Below, one piece after another: positions 23,523 to 32,609 of a stretch of 64,000 bases of DNA (positions are counted from its first letter, which is position 1; the number at the start of each line of letters is the position of its first letter). The stretch is from NCBI RefSeq assembly GCF_945952435.1, contig NZ_CAMFHZ010000010.1, positions 1 through 64,000 of the forward strand. Reading direction: 5' to 3'. Source of the stretch: an uncultured Microbacterium sp. Its GTDB lineage: Bacteria > Actinomycetota > Actinomycetes > Actinomycetales > Microbacteriaceae. The notes under the pieces are model-generated. The model was not told the origin of the DNA. It did not search any database and saw only the letters and a list, made by a program, of their open reading frames with translations. The position numbers and the translations under genes are program-made.

Positions 23523-24581
23523 ATGACTGGACTGCAGCAGATCGAGGGACCGCTGAGCGAAGCCGCCGTGTTCCTGGTGCTCACGATCAAGGACGACGAC
23601 GGAGCCTGGGACCGGGTGCGCACCACGGTCGCGGGATCCGACGACCTGCTCAAGAACGTGCTCTCGCGCGATCTCGACCGCAGCGCGTCCCTCACCGTCG
23701 GGATTGGGGCGTCTGCCTGGGATCGGCTCGTGCGGCGGCCCGCGCCGAAGGAGCTGCACCCCTTCCGCGAGCTGCGCGGTACGGCGCGGACCGCGGTCTC
23801 GACCCCGGGCGATCTGATCTTCCACGTCCGCGCGAGCCGTCGGGATCTCTGCTACGAGCTGACCCGCCAGATCATGCTCGCCCTGGGCGACGACGTGACG
23901 GTCGAGGACGACACGATCGGGTTCCGCTATTTCGACGGACGGGATCTGCTCGGCTTCGTGGACGGCACGGCGAACCCGATCGACGAGCAGCTCGCGCCGG
24001 CCGCCGTGGTCGGCGAGGAGGATCCGGATCACGCCGGCGGCAGTTACCTCGTCGTGCAGAAGTACCTGCACGAGCTGACCCGCTGGGACGGCCTCGGCAC
24101 CGCGGCGCAGGAGCAAGTCATAGGGCGCACCAAGGCGGAGAACATCGAGCTCCCGGACGCCGACCACGGCCAGAAGTCCCACAAGACGCTCAACACGATC
24201 ACGGTCGACGGCGTGGAGTACGACATCCTGCGCGACAACATGCCCTTCGGCTCCGCGGTCGAGGGCGATTCCGGCACGTACTTCATCGGATACTCCCGGC
24301 GGCTCTGGGTGACCGAGCGCATGCTCGAGCGGATGTTCCTCGGCGACCCTCCCGGCATGTACGACCGGATCCTGGACGTCTCCCGCCCCGTGACCGGCAC
24401 CACCTTCTTCGTGCCGGCCTCCCCGTATCTCCTGGCGATCGACGACGGCCCCTCCGACGCGTCGTCCTCGGCGTCCGGCGACCTCTCCACCGTGATCGCG
24501 GAGACGGCCGAGGTCGCCGCCGCCGCGAGTGCGGCTCCCGGCCCCGACCGCTCGATCCCGGACGTGCTCGGCGACTCCTGA
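23523..24581 (+). CDS. Dye-decolorizing (DyP-type) heme peroxidase
   Basis: 352 residues. The family motif GFVDGTANP (about 140-148, with the distal Asp), the likely proximal heme His in the KSHKTLNTI segment and the distal Arg in FIGYSRRLW are present. It uses hydrogen peroxide to oxidise large or unknown substrates in the cytoplasm. A C-terminal Ala/Ser-rich extension of about 45 residues follows the core. In encapsulin-linked DyPs such a tail ends in a short targeting motif, but none of that kind is evident here (ends SIPDVLGDS) and no encapsulin gene is nearby. GGAGG precedes ATG by six bases. Confidence 0.88.
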   Translation: MTGLQQIEGPLSEAAVFLVLTIKDDDGAWDRVRTTVAGSDDLLKNVLSRDLDRSASLTVGIGASAWDRLVRRPAPKELHPFRELRGTARTAVSTPGDLIFHVRASRRDLCYELTRQIMLALGDDVTVEDDTIGFRYFDGRDLLGFVDGTANPIDEQLAPAAVVGEEDPDHAGGSYLVVQKYLHELTRWDGLGTAAQEQVIGRTKAENIELPDADHGQKSHKTLNTITVDGVEYDILRDNMPFGSAVEGDSGTYFIGYSRRLWVTERMLERMFLGDPPGMYDRILDVSRPVTGTTFFVPASPYLLAIDDGPSDASSSASGDLSTVIAETAEVAAAASAAPGPDRSIPDVLGDS

Positions 24582-24609
24582 CCGCGTTCGGCGGATCGGC
24601 GCCGAGGGG

Positions 24610-25218
24610 TCAGCGGGCGTTCTTCGACGCCCGCTTCTCCTCCTTGGCGGCGGCCTTGTCCGCCTTGTCCTGGCGCTTGCGGCGGGCACGCTGATCCGAG
24701 GCGAGCTCCTGCAGGTCGACGAGGCGCAGCGCCTGCATCCGCGCCTCCCGCATCGTGGCGTAGTCGGGATCCTCGTCCGGGCGCATGGCCTCCACGCGCA
24801 GGCGGCGCTGCAGGTTGCCGGCGACATCACCCCACGCGGCCGCGCGCGCGGCCTCCACGAGGAAGCGCAGCGTCTCCGGATCCTCCGACATCTCGCGCAG
24901 CCGATCGGCGACCGCCCCGGACTGTTTGGCGCGCCTGCGCAGGTTGCGCACGTCGCGGTCGCGGTAGTCGTGCGTCCCGTGCGGATCGGAGTAGCGGCCG
25001 TGGGCGCGCTTGCGCAGGCTGTTCGCGAGATCGGCGGCCTGGTCGGACTCCGCGGCGAGATCCAGGAGCGCCTCGCGAGCGTCGTTCATGTACTTCGCGA
25101 CGTCGAAGGATCCGCCCTGCGCGATCGTGCCGACGAGGATGTGGTTCTTGACGACCAGCCGGGCCGCCGACGTGGCGATCGCGACGCCCTCGGCGACGGC
25201 ATCCGCAGTCTTTCCCAC
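24610..25218 (-). CDS. Hypothetical helical protein with Lys/Ala-rich tail
   Basis: 202 residues from GTG 25218, chosen because GGAGGAGG stands five bases before it. An in-frame ATG at 25236 lacks a ribosome binding site. The start (GKTADAVAEGVAIATSAARL) is helical, the middle highly charged, and the last ~25 residues Arg/Lys/Ala-rich, suggesting contact with nucleic acid or membrane. I do not recognise the family. It ends convergent with the DyP gene. Confidence 0.65.
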   Translation of the reverse strand: MGKTADAVAEGVAIATSAARLVVKNHILVGTIAQGGSFDVAKYMNDAREALLDLAAESDQAADLANSLRKRAHGRYSDPHGTHDYRDRDVRNLRRRAKQSGAVADRLREMSEDPETLRFLVEAARAAAWGDVAGNLQRRLRVEAMRPDEDPDYATMREARMQALRLVDLQELASDQRARRKRQDKADKAAAKEEKRASKNAR

Positions 25219-25326
25219 TCCGACCTCCTCCGACATCGAGAGTACCCGTTCCCCCGGTCCGGAGCATGGGCGGACGATGGGGGTCTTCTGCACGGGACGC
25301 CGAGACGACACAGTCCGTCACGCGAG

Positions 25327-26079
25327 TCAGAGACGCTCCGGCACCCACTCCGACGTGCCGTCCCCCGCCCCGGCGGTCGGGACGTCGTCCGCCGCGTCGG
25401 TCGGTACGTCGTCCCCCCGAGCGTCGGTCTGCGCAGCCAGGCGCCGCTTGGCCGCTTCCGCCGCCGCGCGAAGGTGCCGCTGCACGCGCAACCGCAGCGT
25501 CTCCACGTCGCGCAGAGCGAGCGATTCGTAGATGCGGGCGTGGTCCTCTGCCATCGCGAGAGGATCGTCGTGCGGTCCGAACAGCAGCAGGATCCGTCCC
25601 CGCATCATGCCCAGGACCTCGTCCATCGCCGAGTTGCCGGCCAGCTCCGCCATCAGCAGGTGGAACTCGGCACCTGCCTCCTCGGCGGTGGCAACGTCGC
25701 CGGCCCGGGCCGCGGCGATCTCGCGCTCGAGCGCACGGCGCACCGTCGCGAGGCCTTCCGCCGTGTGGCGTCGGGCGGCCAGCTCGAAGGCGAGCCCCTC
25801 CACGGCGTCCCGCATCTCGGCGATGTCCGCGATGTCGCGCTCGGTGAACGCGCGCACGACGGCCCAGGATCGCGGGCGCGCCACGAGCAGCCCCTCGCTG
25901 ACGAGCGCCCTGATCGCCTCCCGCACGGGCAGCCTGCTCACGGCGAGCTCTTCGGCGATGTCGCGCTCGATGATCCGATCCCCCGGCCGGCGCTCTCCGC
26001 TCAGGATCGACTGCCGTAGCAGCCGTCCGACTCTCGCGGATTCCAACTCCACGCTCACGAGGTTCCCCACCTTCCTCAT
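25327..26079 (-). CDS. GntR-family regulator, FadR/FCD subgroup
   Basis: 250 residues. The N-terminal winged helix (about 10-75) contains IAEELAVSRLPVREAIRAL. The FCD ligand domain (about 80-215) has the helical bundle with the metal-binding pattern MRDAVEGLAFELAARRH, EFHLLMAELAGN and EDHARIYESL. An acidic tail with two DDVPT copies follows. ATG 26079 is the first codon consistent with family length but has no clear ribosome binding site. It lies downstream of gntK on the same strand, 181 bases away, so it may regulate gluconate or another sugar acid. Confidence 0.75.
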   Translation of the reverse strand: MRKVGNLVSVELESARVGRLLRQSILSGERRPGDRIIERDIAEELAVSRLPVREAIRALVSEGLLVARPRSWAVVRAFTERDIADIAEMRDAVEGLAFELAARRHTAEGLATVRRALEREIAAARAGDVATAEEAGAEFHLLMAELAGNSAMDEVLGMMRGRILLLFGPHDDPLAMAEDHARIYESLALRDVETLRLRVQRHLRAAAEAAKRRLAAQTDARGDDVPTDAADDVPTAGAGDGTSEWVPERL

Positions 26080-26260
26080 GGGGACATCATGGCACCGCAC
26101 CGGCAGGATCGCCTCTTCTGAGACGGCGTCCGCCCGCGGCAGCGGCAATCCGGTCATTCCCCCTGCCACGCAGGCCGGCGCCCGATCGTCGCTCCGAGGG
26201 GCCCGACGCGCAGGGCGGACGGACCTCCCGGGGCCTGCGGCGACCGGGATCCGGCGGCGC

Positions 26261-26791
26261 TCAGGCGTGCGTCGGAACGCCGTGGGCGTCGAGCCAGCCG
26301 AGCACCTGAGCGGCGGCCTCCTGCACGGGCAGGGCCGCGTCGACGACGAATCCGGACTCGTCCGCGCCGAGCGGTTCGAGGGTCTCCAACTGGGAGTCCA
26401 GCAGGGAGGCCGGCATGAAGTGGCCCAGGCGCCGTCCGAGACGCTCCGCGAGGTCGTGCCGCGTGCCGGCGAGATGCACGAACTCGACGCCGGGTCGGAC
26501 GAGGATGTCGCGATAGCTGCGCCGCAGTGCGGAGCACGTCACGATTCCCGACTCGCCCCGATCCTGGCGCGCGACGATCCATTCCCGGATCAGCGCGAGC
26601 CAGGGCAGGCGATCGTCGTCGGTGAGCGGGATCCCCGCCTCCATCTTGGCGACGTTGGCCGCGGGATGCAGGTCGTCGCCCTCCTGGAGAGCCCACCCGA
26701 GTCGGCCGGCGAGGACGCCGGCCAGCGTGCTCTTGCCGGATCCGGAGACCCCCATGATCACCAGGATCGTCGGCGGCGTGTGCTGCGACAT
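26261..26791 (-). CDS. gntK: Gluconokinase
   Basis: 176 residues, the usual size. P-loop GVSGSGKST (about 14-22), EGDDLHP sugar-binding segment, CSALRRSYRD and HLAGTRHDL follow the GntK/shikimate-kinase-like fold. It makes 6-phosphogluconate from gluconate and ATP in the cytoplasm, feeding the pentose phosphate path. It follows gntP by 22 bases in one operon. Confidence 0.92.
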   Translation of the reverse strand: MSQHTPPTILVIMGVSGSGKSTLAGVLAGRLGWALQEGDDLHPAANVAKMEAGIPLTDDDRLPWLALIREWIVARQDRGESGIVTCSALRRSYRDILVRPGVEFVHLAGTRHDLAERLGRRLGHFMPASLLDSQLETLEPLGADESGFVVDAALPVQEAAAQVLGWLDAHGVPTHA

Positions 26792-26813
26792 GATCTGCTC
26801 CTCTGCTTCCGGA

Positions 26814-28286
26814 TCAGCCGACGAACAGGCCGATCACCATCACACCGATCAGGCCCACCACCGAGATGAGGCACTCCATCACGGTCCAGGACTTGAGCGT
26901 CTGCGGGATGCTCAGGCCGAAGTACTCCTTGATCAGCCAGAATCCTGCGTCGTTGACATGCGACAGGAACAGGGATCCGGCGCCGATCGCGAGCACGAGC
27001 AGCGCGGCCCCGCCGCTCGTCATGTGCAGATCCTGCACGAGAGGCTGCATGATGCCGGCGGCGGTGATCGTCGCGACCGTGGCGGATCCGGTCGCGACCC
27101 GGATGAGCACGGCCACCAGCCAGGCGAAGAACAGCACGACGGGAAGCGCCCCGCCGATGCCGGAGATGGCGTGCGCGATGACGGTGCCGATCGTCGAGTC
27201 GACGAGGACCTGCTTGAACCCGCCGCCCGCGCCGACGATCAGCAGGATCGCCGCGATGCCGGGGAGCGCGGAGGAGACGGAAGCGCCGACCTCCTTGGCG
27301 CTCATCGCCCCGCCGCGGCCGAGCACGACCATGCCGACGAGCACCGCGATGAGCAGGGCGATCACGGGCTTGCCGAGGAAGTCGACGATGCCCTTGACCG
27401 CGGAGGTGTCGGCCGGAGCGACGATGTCGTAGACCGCGGAGAGCAGCATCAGCACGACAGGGAGCAGGATGCTGAACAGCGTCGCGCCGAAGCTCGGACG
27501 ACGGCGCGCCTTGACGGCCGCGGTCTCGCCGGGCTGTGCCTCGTCCTCGGCGGTGCGGAACAGGTCCGGCACCGGCACGTTCACCCAGCGGGCGACGACC
27601 TTGCCGAACAGCGGGCCGGCGATGACGACGGTCGGGATCGCGACGAGCACGCCGAACGCGAGCGTGACGCCGAGGTTCGCGCCGATGAGGCTGATCGCGG
27701 CGAGCGGCCCCGGGTGCGGCGGCACGAGCCCGTGCATGGCCGAGAGGCCCGCGAGCGTCGGGATCGCGATCTTCATGAGCGGCTGACCCGATCGCCGTGC
27801 CACGAGGATGATGACCGGCACGAGCAGCACGAGCCCGACCTCGAAGAACATCGGGAGACCGATGAGCGCGCCGACGAGACCCATGATCCACGGCAGTGCG
27901 GCGACCGAGGCCTTGGAGATGAGGGTGTCGACGATGCGGTCGGCGCCGCCGGAGTCGGCGAGCAGCTTGCCGTAGATCGCGCCGAGGGCGATGAGGACCC
28001 CGACCCCGCCCGCCGTGGCGCCGAATCCGTTCGTGAAGCTCGTGACCGTCTGCGTGGCCGACATACCGGCGACGAGACCCGTGACGAGGGATCCGATCAC
28101 GAGCGAGAGGAACGGGTGCAGCTTGACCCAGGTGATGAGCACGACGATCGTCGCGATGCCCAGCAGGGCGGCGAGGATCAGCACGCCCTCGGGGGCCGTG
28201 GTCGTGGGCGGCGGCGTGTCGGCGGTCCCGAGGATCGTCGCGGACACACCGGCGGCAGGGGCGAGCAGGGGCGTGAACATGGCCAT
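26814..28286 (-). CDS. gntP: Gluconate:H+ symporter, GntP family
   Basis: 490 residues with about 12-14 transmembrane helices. GntP signatures include a PHPGPLAA segment and a GGGFKQVLVDSTIG segment. It imports gluconate (or a related sugar acid). AAGGA precedes ATG by about six bases. First gene of gntP-gntK, divergent from a GntR regulator, with palindromes in between. Confidence 0.9.
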   Translation of the reverse strand: MAMFTPLLAPAAGVSATILGTADTPPPTTTAPEGVLILAALLGIATIVVLITWVKLHPFLSLVIGSLVTGLVAGMSATQTVTSFTNGFGATAGGVGVLIALGAIYGKLLADSGGADRIVDTLISKASVAALPWIMGLVGALIGLPMFFEVGLVLLVPVIILVARRSGQPLMKIAIPTLAGLSAMHGLVPPHPGPLAAISLIGANLGVTLAFGVLVAIPTVVIAGPLFGKVVARWVNVPVPDLFRTAEDEAQPGETAAVKARRRPSFGATLFSILLPVVLMLLSAVYDIVAPADTSAVKGIVDFLGKPVIALLIAVLVGMVVLGRGGAMSAKEVGASVSSALPGIAAILLIVGAGGGFKQVLVDSTIGTVIAHAISGIGGALPVVLFFAWLVAVLIRVATGSATVATITAAGIMQPLVQDLHMTSGGAALLVLAIGAGSLFLSHVNDAGFWLIKEYFGLSIPQTLKSWTVMECLISVVGLIGVMVIGLFVG

Positions 28287-28330
28287 GAGCTTCCTTGGTC
28301 TGGCGGAGGATTTCCCATCAGGCTAGGAGA

Positions 28331-28364
28331 TAAGTCGGACTTAATCAAGATTTAACACGAGTTA
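28331..28364. promoter_or_regulatory. Two palindromic operators of the gluconate locus
   Basis: TAAGTCGGACTTA (28331-28343) and TTAACACGAGTTA (28352-28364, with TAAC/GTTA arms) start 21 bp apart, two helical turns, between gntP and the divergent GntR gene. This AT-rich patch would cover the gntP promoter. Likely targets of the regulator at 28422. Confidence 0.55.
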
Positions 28365-28421
28365 TGTCGGGCATTTATCGAATCATGCGTCGTCTCGTCG
28401 GATGATCGCGATAATGGAGCG

Positions 28422-29147
28422 ATGGTGGCAGGGACGCGTGAGACGGGGATCGCGCAACACCGGCGGCTGCTCGACACGATCGGCACGAGCATCGTCGAGG
28501 GCACGATCCCGGCGGGCGCGCGCCTGCTGACCGCGGACCTCGCCGAGGAGTACGGCGCGTCCCGCTCCGCGACGCGCGAGGTCGTCCGCGTGCTCGAGAC
28601 CACGGGCATGGTCGACGTGCGCCGTCGTGCCGGCATCGAGGTCCTCCCGGCGACGCGCTGGAACGCGTACGCACCGGAGCTGATCCGCTGGCGCCTCGAC
28701 GGGGCCGACCGCCTGCGCGCCCTGCACGAGCTGTCACAGCTGCGCTCCGCGATCGAGCCGCTCGCGGCCCGGCTCGCCGCCGAGCAGGCGACTCCGGAGG
28801 ACCGCGCCGCGCTCGTGGGCGCCGTCCTGGGGATGGTCGAGCACAGCGCGCGCGCCGACGAGCCCGTCTACCTCGGTCACGACGTCGCCTTCCACACGGC
28901 GATCCTCCGCGGATCGGGGAACGCCTATCTCGCGGGACTCGCCGACGTCGTCGGCGCGCTTCTGCACGGGCGGACCGCCCACGCCCTCATGCCGCACGAG
29001 GCAGACGAGACCGCCCTGCGGCTGCACCAGGAGGTCGCGGCAGCCGTCACCGCCCGCGACCCGGACGCCGCGGCGGCGGCGATGGCCGCGATCGTCGCGG
29101 AGGCCGACCAGGCGGTCGAGGCGATGGCGGATCCCGGTCGTTCTTAG
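28422..29147 (+). CDS. GntR-family regulator of the gluconate operon
   Basis: 241 residues. The N-terminal winged helix (about 12-80, LAEEYGASRSATREVVRVL) is followed by an FCD-type helical domain (about 95-230) with HDVAFHTAILRGSGN and a late His in LRLHQEV as metal or ligand residues. GATAAT at 28410-28415 is six bases before ATG, so the mRNA is probably leaderless. Divergent from gntP with operators between, so it most likely represses gntP-gntK until gluconate or a derivative binds. Confidence 0.85.
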   Translation: MVAGTRETGIAQHRRLLDTIGTSIVEGTIPAGARLLTADLAEEYGASRSATREVVRVLETTGMVDVRRRAGIEVLPATRWNAYAPELIRWRLDGADRLRALHELSQLRSAIEPLAARLAAEQATPEDRAALVGAVLGMVEHSARADEPVYLGHDVAFHTAILRGSGNAYLAGLADVVGALLHGRTAHALMPHEADETALRLHQEVAAAVTARDPDAAAAAMAAIVAEADQAVEAMADPGRS

Positions 29148-29161
29148 CCCGTTGATAGCCG
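29140..29161 (+). promoter_or_regulatory. Tandem 11-bp direct repeat upstream of the hydrolase (copy 3)
   Basis: GTTCTTAGCCC followed directly by GTTGATAGCCG, 8 of 11 bases equal. It resembles the pairs at 6687 and 7722. It starts in the last codons of the GntR gene and lies 30 bases before the -10 (CATAAT, 29192-29197) of the next gene, a normal place for an OmpR-type activator. Confidence 0.4.
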
Positions 29162-29203
29162 ACCGCAAGGCGCGCCCTACACCGGTGCGCGCATAATCGA
29201 GCC

Positions 29204-30472
29204 ATGACGAGAGCCGCCGGCACCGACAGGGCGAAGGGGACGCATGCGCCGAGCGCGCTGCCCCGGCTGCTGGCCGCTCCCGTCAAGGGCGTCCGGCGCG
29301 TGCGTCGCGCGGCGACCGACACCGCGCCCGCCTTCGACCTCGCCTACGTGCGCAGCGGGCGGAGAGCACGGATCCCCGTCGTGGTCATCCCGGGCGGGCC
29401 CGGCCTGGGATCCGTGCTCCCCTACCGACGCTTCCGGCGCGTGGCGGCGGCGCGCGGACTCGACGTGATCATGATGGAGCACCGGGGCGTGGGGCTCTCC
29501 CGCGTCGATCCGTCCGGTCGCAGTCTGCCGATCTCGGCCATGCGGATCGTCGACGTGGTCGACGATCTGGCCGCCGTGCTCGACGCGGAGCGCGTCTCCC
29601 GCGCGTACGTCGCCGGATCCTCCTACGGCAGCTACATCGCCGCCGCCTTCGGCGCCCGCCACCCCGGCCGCGTGGCCGGGATGCTGCTCGACTCCACGCT
29701 GCAGTCCACGGCCGACCGGGACGTCGAGCGGGCGCTGATCCGCGAGCTGTTCGTCGAGGGCGATGCGCGGATCGCGGGCGCCGTGCAGGAGCTGCTGACC
29801 GAGGGATCGGATCCGCGGATCCTGCTCGGCGTGCTCCGGGCCGCCTATGAACTGGGCGGCGCCGAGCTGCTCACGCCGCTGCTGCGCCAGCGGTTGCGGG
29901 GCCCGCACGCCTCGGTCTGGGCCGCGCTGGAGGCGTACGCGGACCGCGGAGAGTCGGAGACGCACGTTCCCGGGTTCTACGAGTTCGACCTCGTCGGCGC
30001 GATCGCCTTCCGCGAGCTCGGGTTCGGCCCGGATCCCGACGGCTCGGCGCTGGATCCCTCGCTCGCGTACGCCCCCGTGGCGGACCGCTTCCCGCGTTTC
30101 ACCGGGGAGCCGTTCGACCTGCCCGCCGCGGCAAGCGGCTTCGCCTGGCCGACGGTCCTGCTCGCGGGAACGCGGGATCTGCGCACGCCGGCGGCCGTCG
30201 CGGAGCGCGTCGCCGCAACCGCGCCGGACGCGGTCCTCGTCGAGATCGAGAACGGGCACAGCGCCCTGGAGTCCCATCCGCTCGCGCTGCTGCACGCGCT
30301 CGAGCGTCTGAGCAGGGGCGAGCACCGGCGACTGCCCGCAGAGGTCGACCTCATGGACCGTCTGCCTCGGCGCGGTCTCGTCGCGGGGCTGCCGAGGCTG
30401 CTCGCGACCGGCGCGCGCTGGGAGGCGGTGCTGCGCTCCGGCCGTGTACTGCCGGCCGCACCCGCCCCCTGA
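29204..30472 (+). CDS. Alpha/beta hydrolase, proline iminopeptidase-like
   Basis: 422 residues. The fold is shown by the oxyanion motif PGGPGLGS (about 65-72), EHRGVGLS, the nucleophile elbow GSSYGSY (Ser about 143), the acid in AGTRDLRTP and the His in ENGHS. The cap and long C-terminal tail resemble actinobacterial prolyl aminopeptidase-type enzymes. No signal peptide, so it acts in the cytoplasm. CATAAT lies exactly six bases before ATG, a leaderless start. Confidence 0.8.
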   Translation: MTRAAGTDRAKGTHAPSALPRLLAAPVKGVRRVRRAATDTAPAFDLAYVRSGRRARIPVVVIPGGPGLGSVLPYRRFRRVAAARGLDVIMMEHRGVGLSRVDPSGRSLPISAMRIVDVVDDLAAVLDAERVSRAYVAGSSYGSYIAAAFGARHPGRVAGMLLDSTLQSTADRDVERALIRELFVEGDARIAGAVQELLTEGSDPRILLGVLRAAYELGGAELLTPLLRQRLRGPHASVWAALEAYADRGESETHVPGFYEFDLVGAIAFRELGFGPDPDGSALDPSLAYAPVADRFPRFTGEPFDLPAAASGFAWPTVLLAGTRDLRTPAAVAERVAATAPDAVLVEIENGHSALESHPLALLHALERLSRGEHRRLPAEVDLMDRLPRRGLVAGLPRLLATGARWEAVLRSGRVLPAAPAP

Positions 30473-30519
30473 CCCGGACGGCGACGCGAACGCCTCGGCG
30501 GTCGTGCAAGGGCGGGGTC

Positions 30520-32544
30520 TCAGCTCGGAACGCGCACGGCAGAGACCGCGCCACCGGGCCACGTCACGACCACGGAGACCGCTCCGTCCTCGGCCGGGAC
30601 GACGGCCGTCTGCGGCGCCGGCTCGGATCCGCGCCCGAGCCGCACGGCCGTGCTCACGACGTCGCCCACCTCGATCCCGCCGACCTCGAACCGGGGCAGG
30701 CTCGTCACGGCCCCGATCGGCGACGTCCCCTCCTCGACGTGCACGGATCCGGTCACCGACCCGCCCGTGCCCGACGCGCCCGATCCCGACGCGCCCGTGC
30801 CCGACGCGCCGAGCATCCGCAGCTCCGAGCGGAGGCCGGCGAGCTCGAGCGCGACGGACGCGGCCGTGGTCACGGCGCGGGCGGGTGCGGCGCCCGACAA
30901 CGGCCAGCCGCTCAGCCGCAGCAGGATCGGATCCGCATCCGCCTCCGGACGACCGCTCGCGAGGCGGCGCGTCACGCGCACCTCCCACGCGCCGCGCACG
31001 ATCGACGCCGTCGCGAGGCGCGGGCCGTCCACGACCGCGCCGATCCGCGCCGATCCGTGGTCGTACGTCGGGCCGCCGATGCTCGAATCGACCCAGTGCG
31101 CGTCGGCGATCGAGACCGCGAAGGCCGCGGTGCCGTCGTCCCCCATCGGGCCGCGGACGAAGCCGGTGCGGTGCGTGGAGCGACCTGCTCCGTCCACCGC
31201 GCCGACCATGTTGTCGGCCGGGTCGTCGACCGTCGCACCGGTGAGCGGCGGCAGCGTCGCGGAGGAGTAGCCGAAGCGTGCGTACAGCGCGGAGTCCCCC
31301 GTCCGGTCCCCGACGTCGCCGTGGTCGGTGCCGTGGTTGATCGCCCGGACGATGCCGTCCACCGCGGTGCCGCTGACGATCCAACCCGGCGCCCGCAGCA
31401 CGCGTCGCACGTCGCCCCGCTCCACCGGGAGCGGTTCCTCGACGGCGCTCCAGACGGGGTGCTCGGCGGGCAGCGCGAGGCCGAAGAAGCCCTTCGCCGC
31501 CCAGTACGGCGAACCCGCTCCGGAATAGCTCTGCGCCATCGCAGGCCAGGCGCCGAACAGCCCGACCGAGAGCAGGCCGCGTTCGTCGATCGCGCCCCGC
31601 TCGACGAACGCCTTCAGCGTGCCGGAGGCGGCGCGGCGCAGCTGCCCGAGCGGCTGCCGGGTACCGGAGGACGCCCCCATCCACAACGGCGCGGCCGTCG
31701 CGAACCGGTAGATGAGGCTGCGCCCCTGCAGCACGGGCACGCCCTCGGCTCCGAGGAGAGCGAGATGGTCGTCGAGGAAGTCGGCGAGGCGCGCTCGGAA
31801 CACCGGCGCCAGGGCCTGAGCGCCGAAGCCCTCGGCCTCCGCGGATCCCGCCCAGAGCAGCGGGTACAGGTGCATCGCCCAGCCGCAGTAGTGGTCGTAC
31901 GCCCTCCGGATCCCGTCCGACCACCATCCGTCGCCCCGGTAGTAGTCCTCGATGCGGGCCAGATCGGCGGCGATCCGGTCGGCGTCGTACGGCCCTCCCA
32001 CCGACGCGAGGAAGGTCTCCACCGTGATCCGGAACCATCGCCAGTTGTTGTCCGGGTAGCCGGCCACCGGGCTCAGCGCGAGCCAGTCGACGACCCGGCG
32101 TTGCGCGTCGGCGTCGAGCGTGTCCCACAGCCACGGGCGCGTCAGCTGCAGTCCGAGTGCGATCGACGCCGCCTCGACCTGCGCCTGCGGCCGCTCCTGC
32201 GGGCGGATCCAGCGCTCCGGGTCGGCGGGATCCGTCCCCGCGACGATCCCGTCGCGGTACCCGTCCAGGAAGCCGTGCGGATCCGCGCCGTGCTCGCCGG
32301 CCACCCGGAACGCGCACAGCAGGAAGGATCGCGCGAAGCCTTCGAGACCGTCGCTCGCCGCGCCGCTGCCGCTCACGAGGCCGGGCAGGCGCACCTGTGC
32401 GCGACTCCGGCCGACGTAGGGGCGCAGGGACAGCAGCAGATGATCGGCGACGGCCGCCCAGTGCTCCCTCGTCCACCCCGTGTGCGGCGACAGGATGCGA
32501 TCCTCGGCAGGCAGGATCAGGCGGTCGGGATCGAGCTCGGTCAC
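30520..32544 (-). CDS. DUF2264 family protein
   Basis: 674 residues from GTG 32544, chosen because AGGAGG is six bases before it. An ATG at 32565 lies upstream of that site. The N-terminal ~380 residues form the alpha/alpha-barrel-like DUF2264 domain (GWTREHWAAVADHLL, NNWRWFRITVETFLASVG, YRGDGWWSDGIRRAYDHYCGW) and the rest a beta-rich part. Related proteins occur in polysaccharide-use loci and are probably carbohydrate-active, but the reaction is not established. A low-complexity SGTGA-type insert sits near residue 585. Divergent from a hydroxyacid dehydrogenase. Confidence 0.8.
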   Translation of the reverse strand: MTELDPDRLILPAEDRILSPHTGWTREHWAAVADHLLLSLRPYVGRSRAQVRLPGLVSGSGAASDGLEGFARSFLLCAFRVAGEHGADPHGFLDGYRDGIVAGTDPADPERWIRPQERPQAQVEAASIALGLQLTRPWLWDTLDADAQRRVVDWLALSPVAGYPDNNWRWFRITVETFLASVGGPYDADRIAADLARIEDYYRGDGWWSDGIRRAYDHYCGWAMHLYPLLWAGSAEAEGFGAQALAPVFRARLADFLDDHLALLGAEGVPVLQGRSLIYRFATAAPLWMGASSGTRQPLGQLRRAASGTLKAFVERGAIDERGLLSVGLFGAWPAMAQSYSGAGSPYWAAKGFFGLALPAEHPVWSAVEEPLPVERGDVRRVLRAPGWIVSGTAVDGIVRAINHGTDHGDVGDRTGDSALYARFGYSSATLPPLTGATVDDPADNMVGAVDGAGRSTHRTGFVRGPMGDDGTAAFAVSIADAHWVDSSIGGPTYDHGSARIGAVVDGPRLATASIVRGAWEVRVTRRLASGRPEADADPILLRLSGWPLSGAAPARAVTTAASVALELAGLRSELRMLGASGTGASGSGASGTGGSVTGSVHVEEGTSPIGAVTSLPRFEVGGIEVGDVVSTAVRLGRGSEPAPQTAVVPAEDGAVSVVVTWPGGAVSAVRVPS
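30764..30808. repeat. 15-bp tandem repeat (three units) inside the DUF2264 gene
   Basis: Three consecutive units, the first and third identical (CCCGTGCCCGACGCG) and the second differing at two positions. It encodes the SGTGA/SGSGA stretch and keeps frame, so copy number could vary without disrupting the protein. Confidence 0.8.
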
Positions 32545-32609
32545 GGTCACCCTCCTCGGGGGCATCGGGGAAATCGCGCCGCGCGGTCATGGGTATACGC
32601 TTTCCCGCT

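Noticed and set aside
23523..24581. DyP peroxidase as encapsulin cargo
   Set aside because: The C-terminal tail lacks a recognisable targeting motif and no encapsulin gene is adjacent.
25216..25236. ATG 25236 as start of the hypothetical gene
   Set aside because: It lacks an upstream ribosome site, while GTG 25218 has GGAGGAGG five bases before it. It remains possible.
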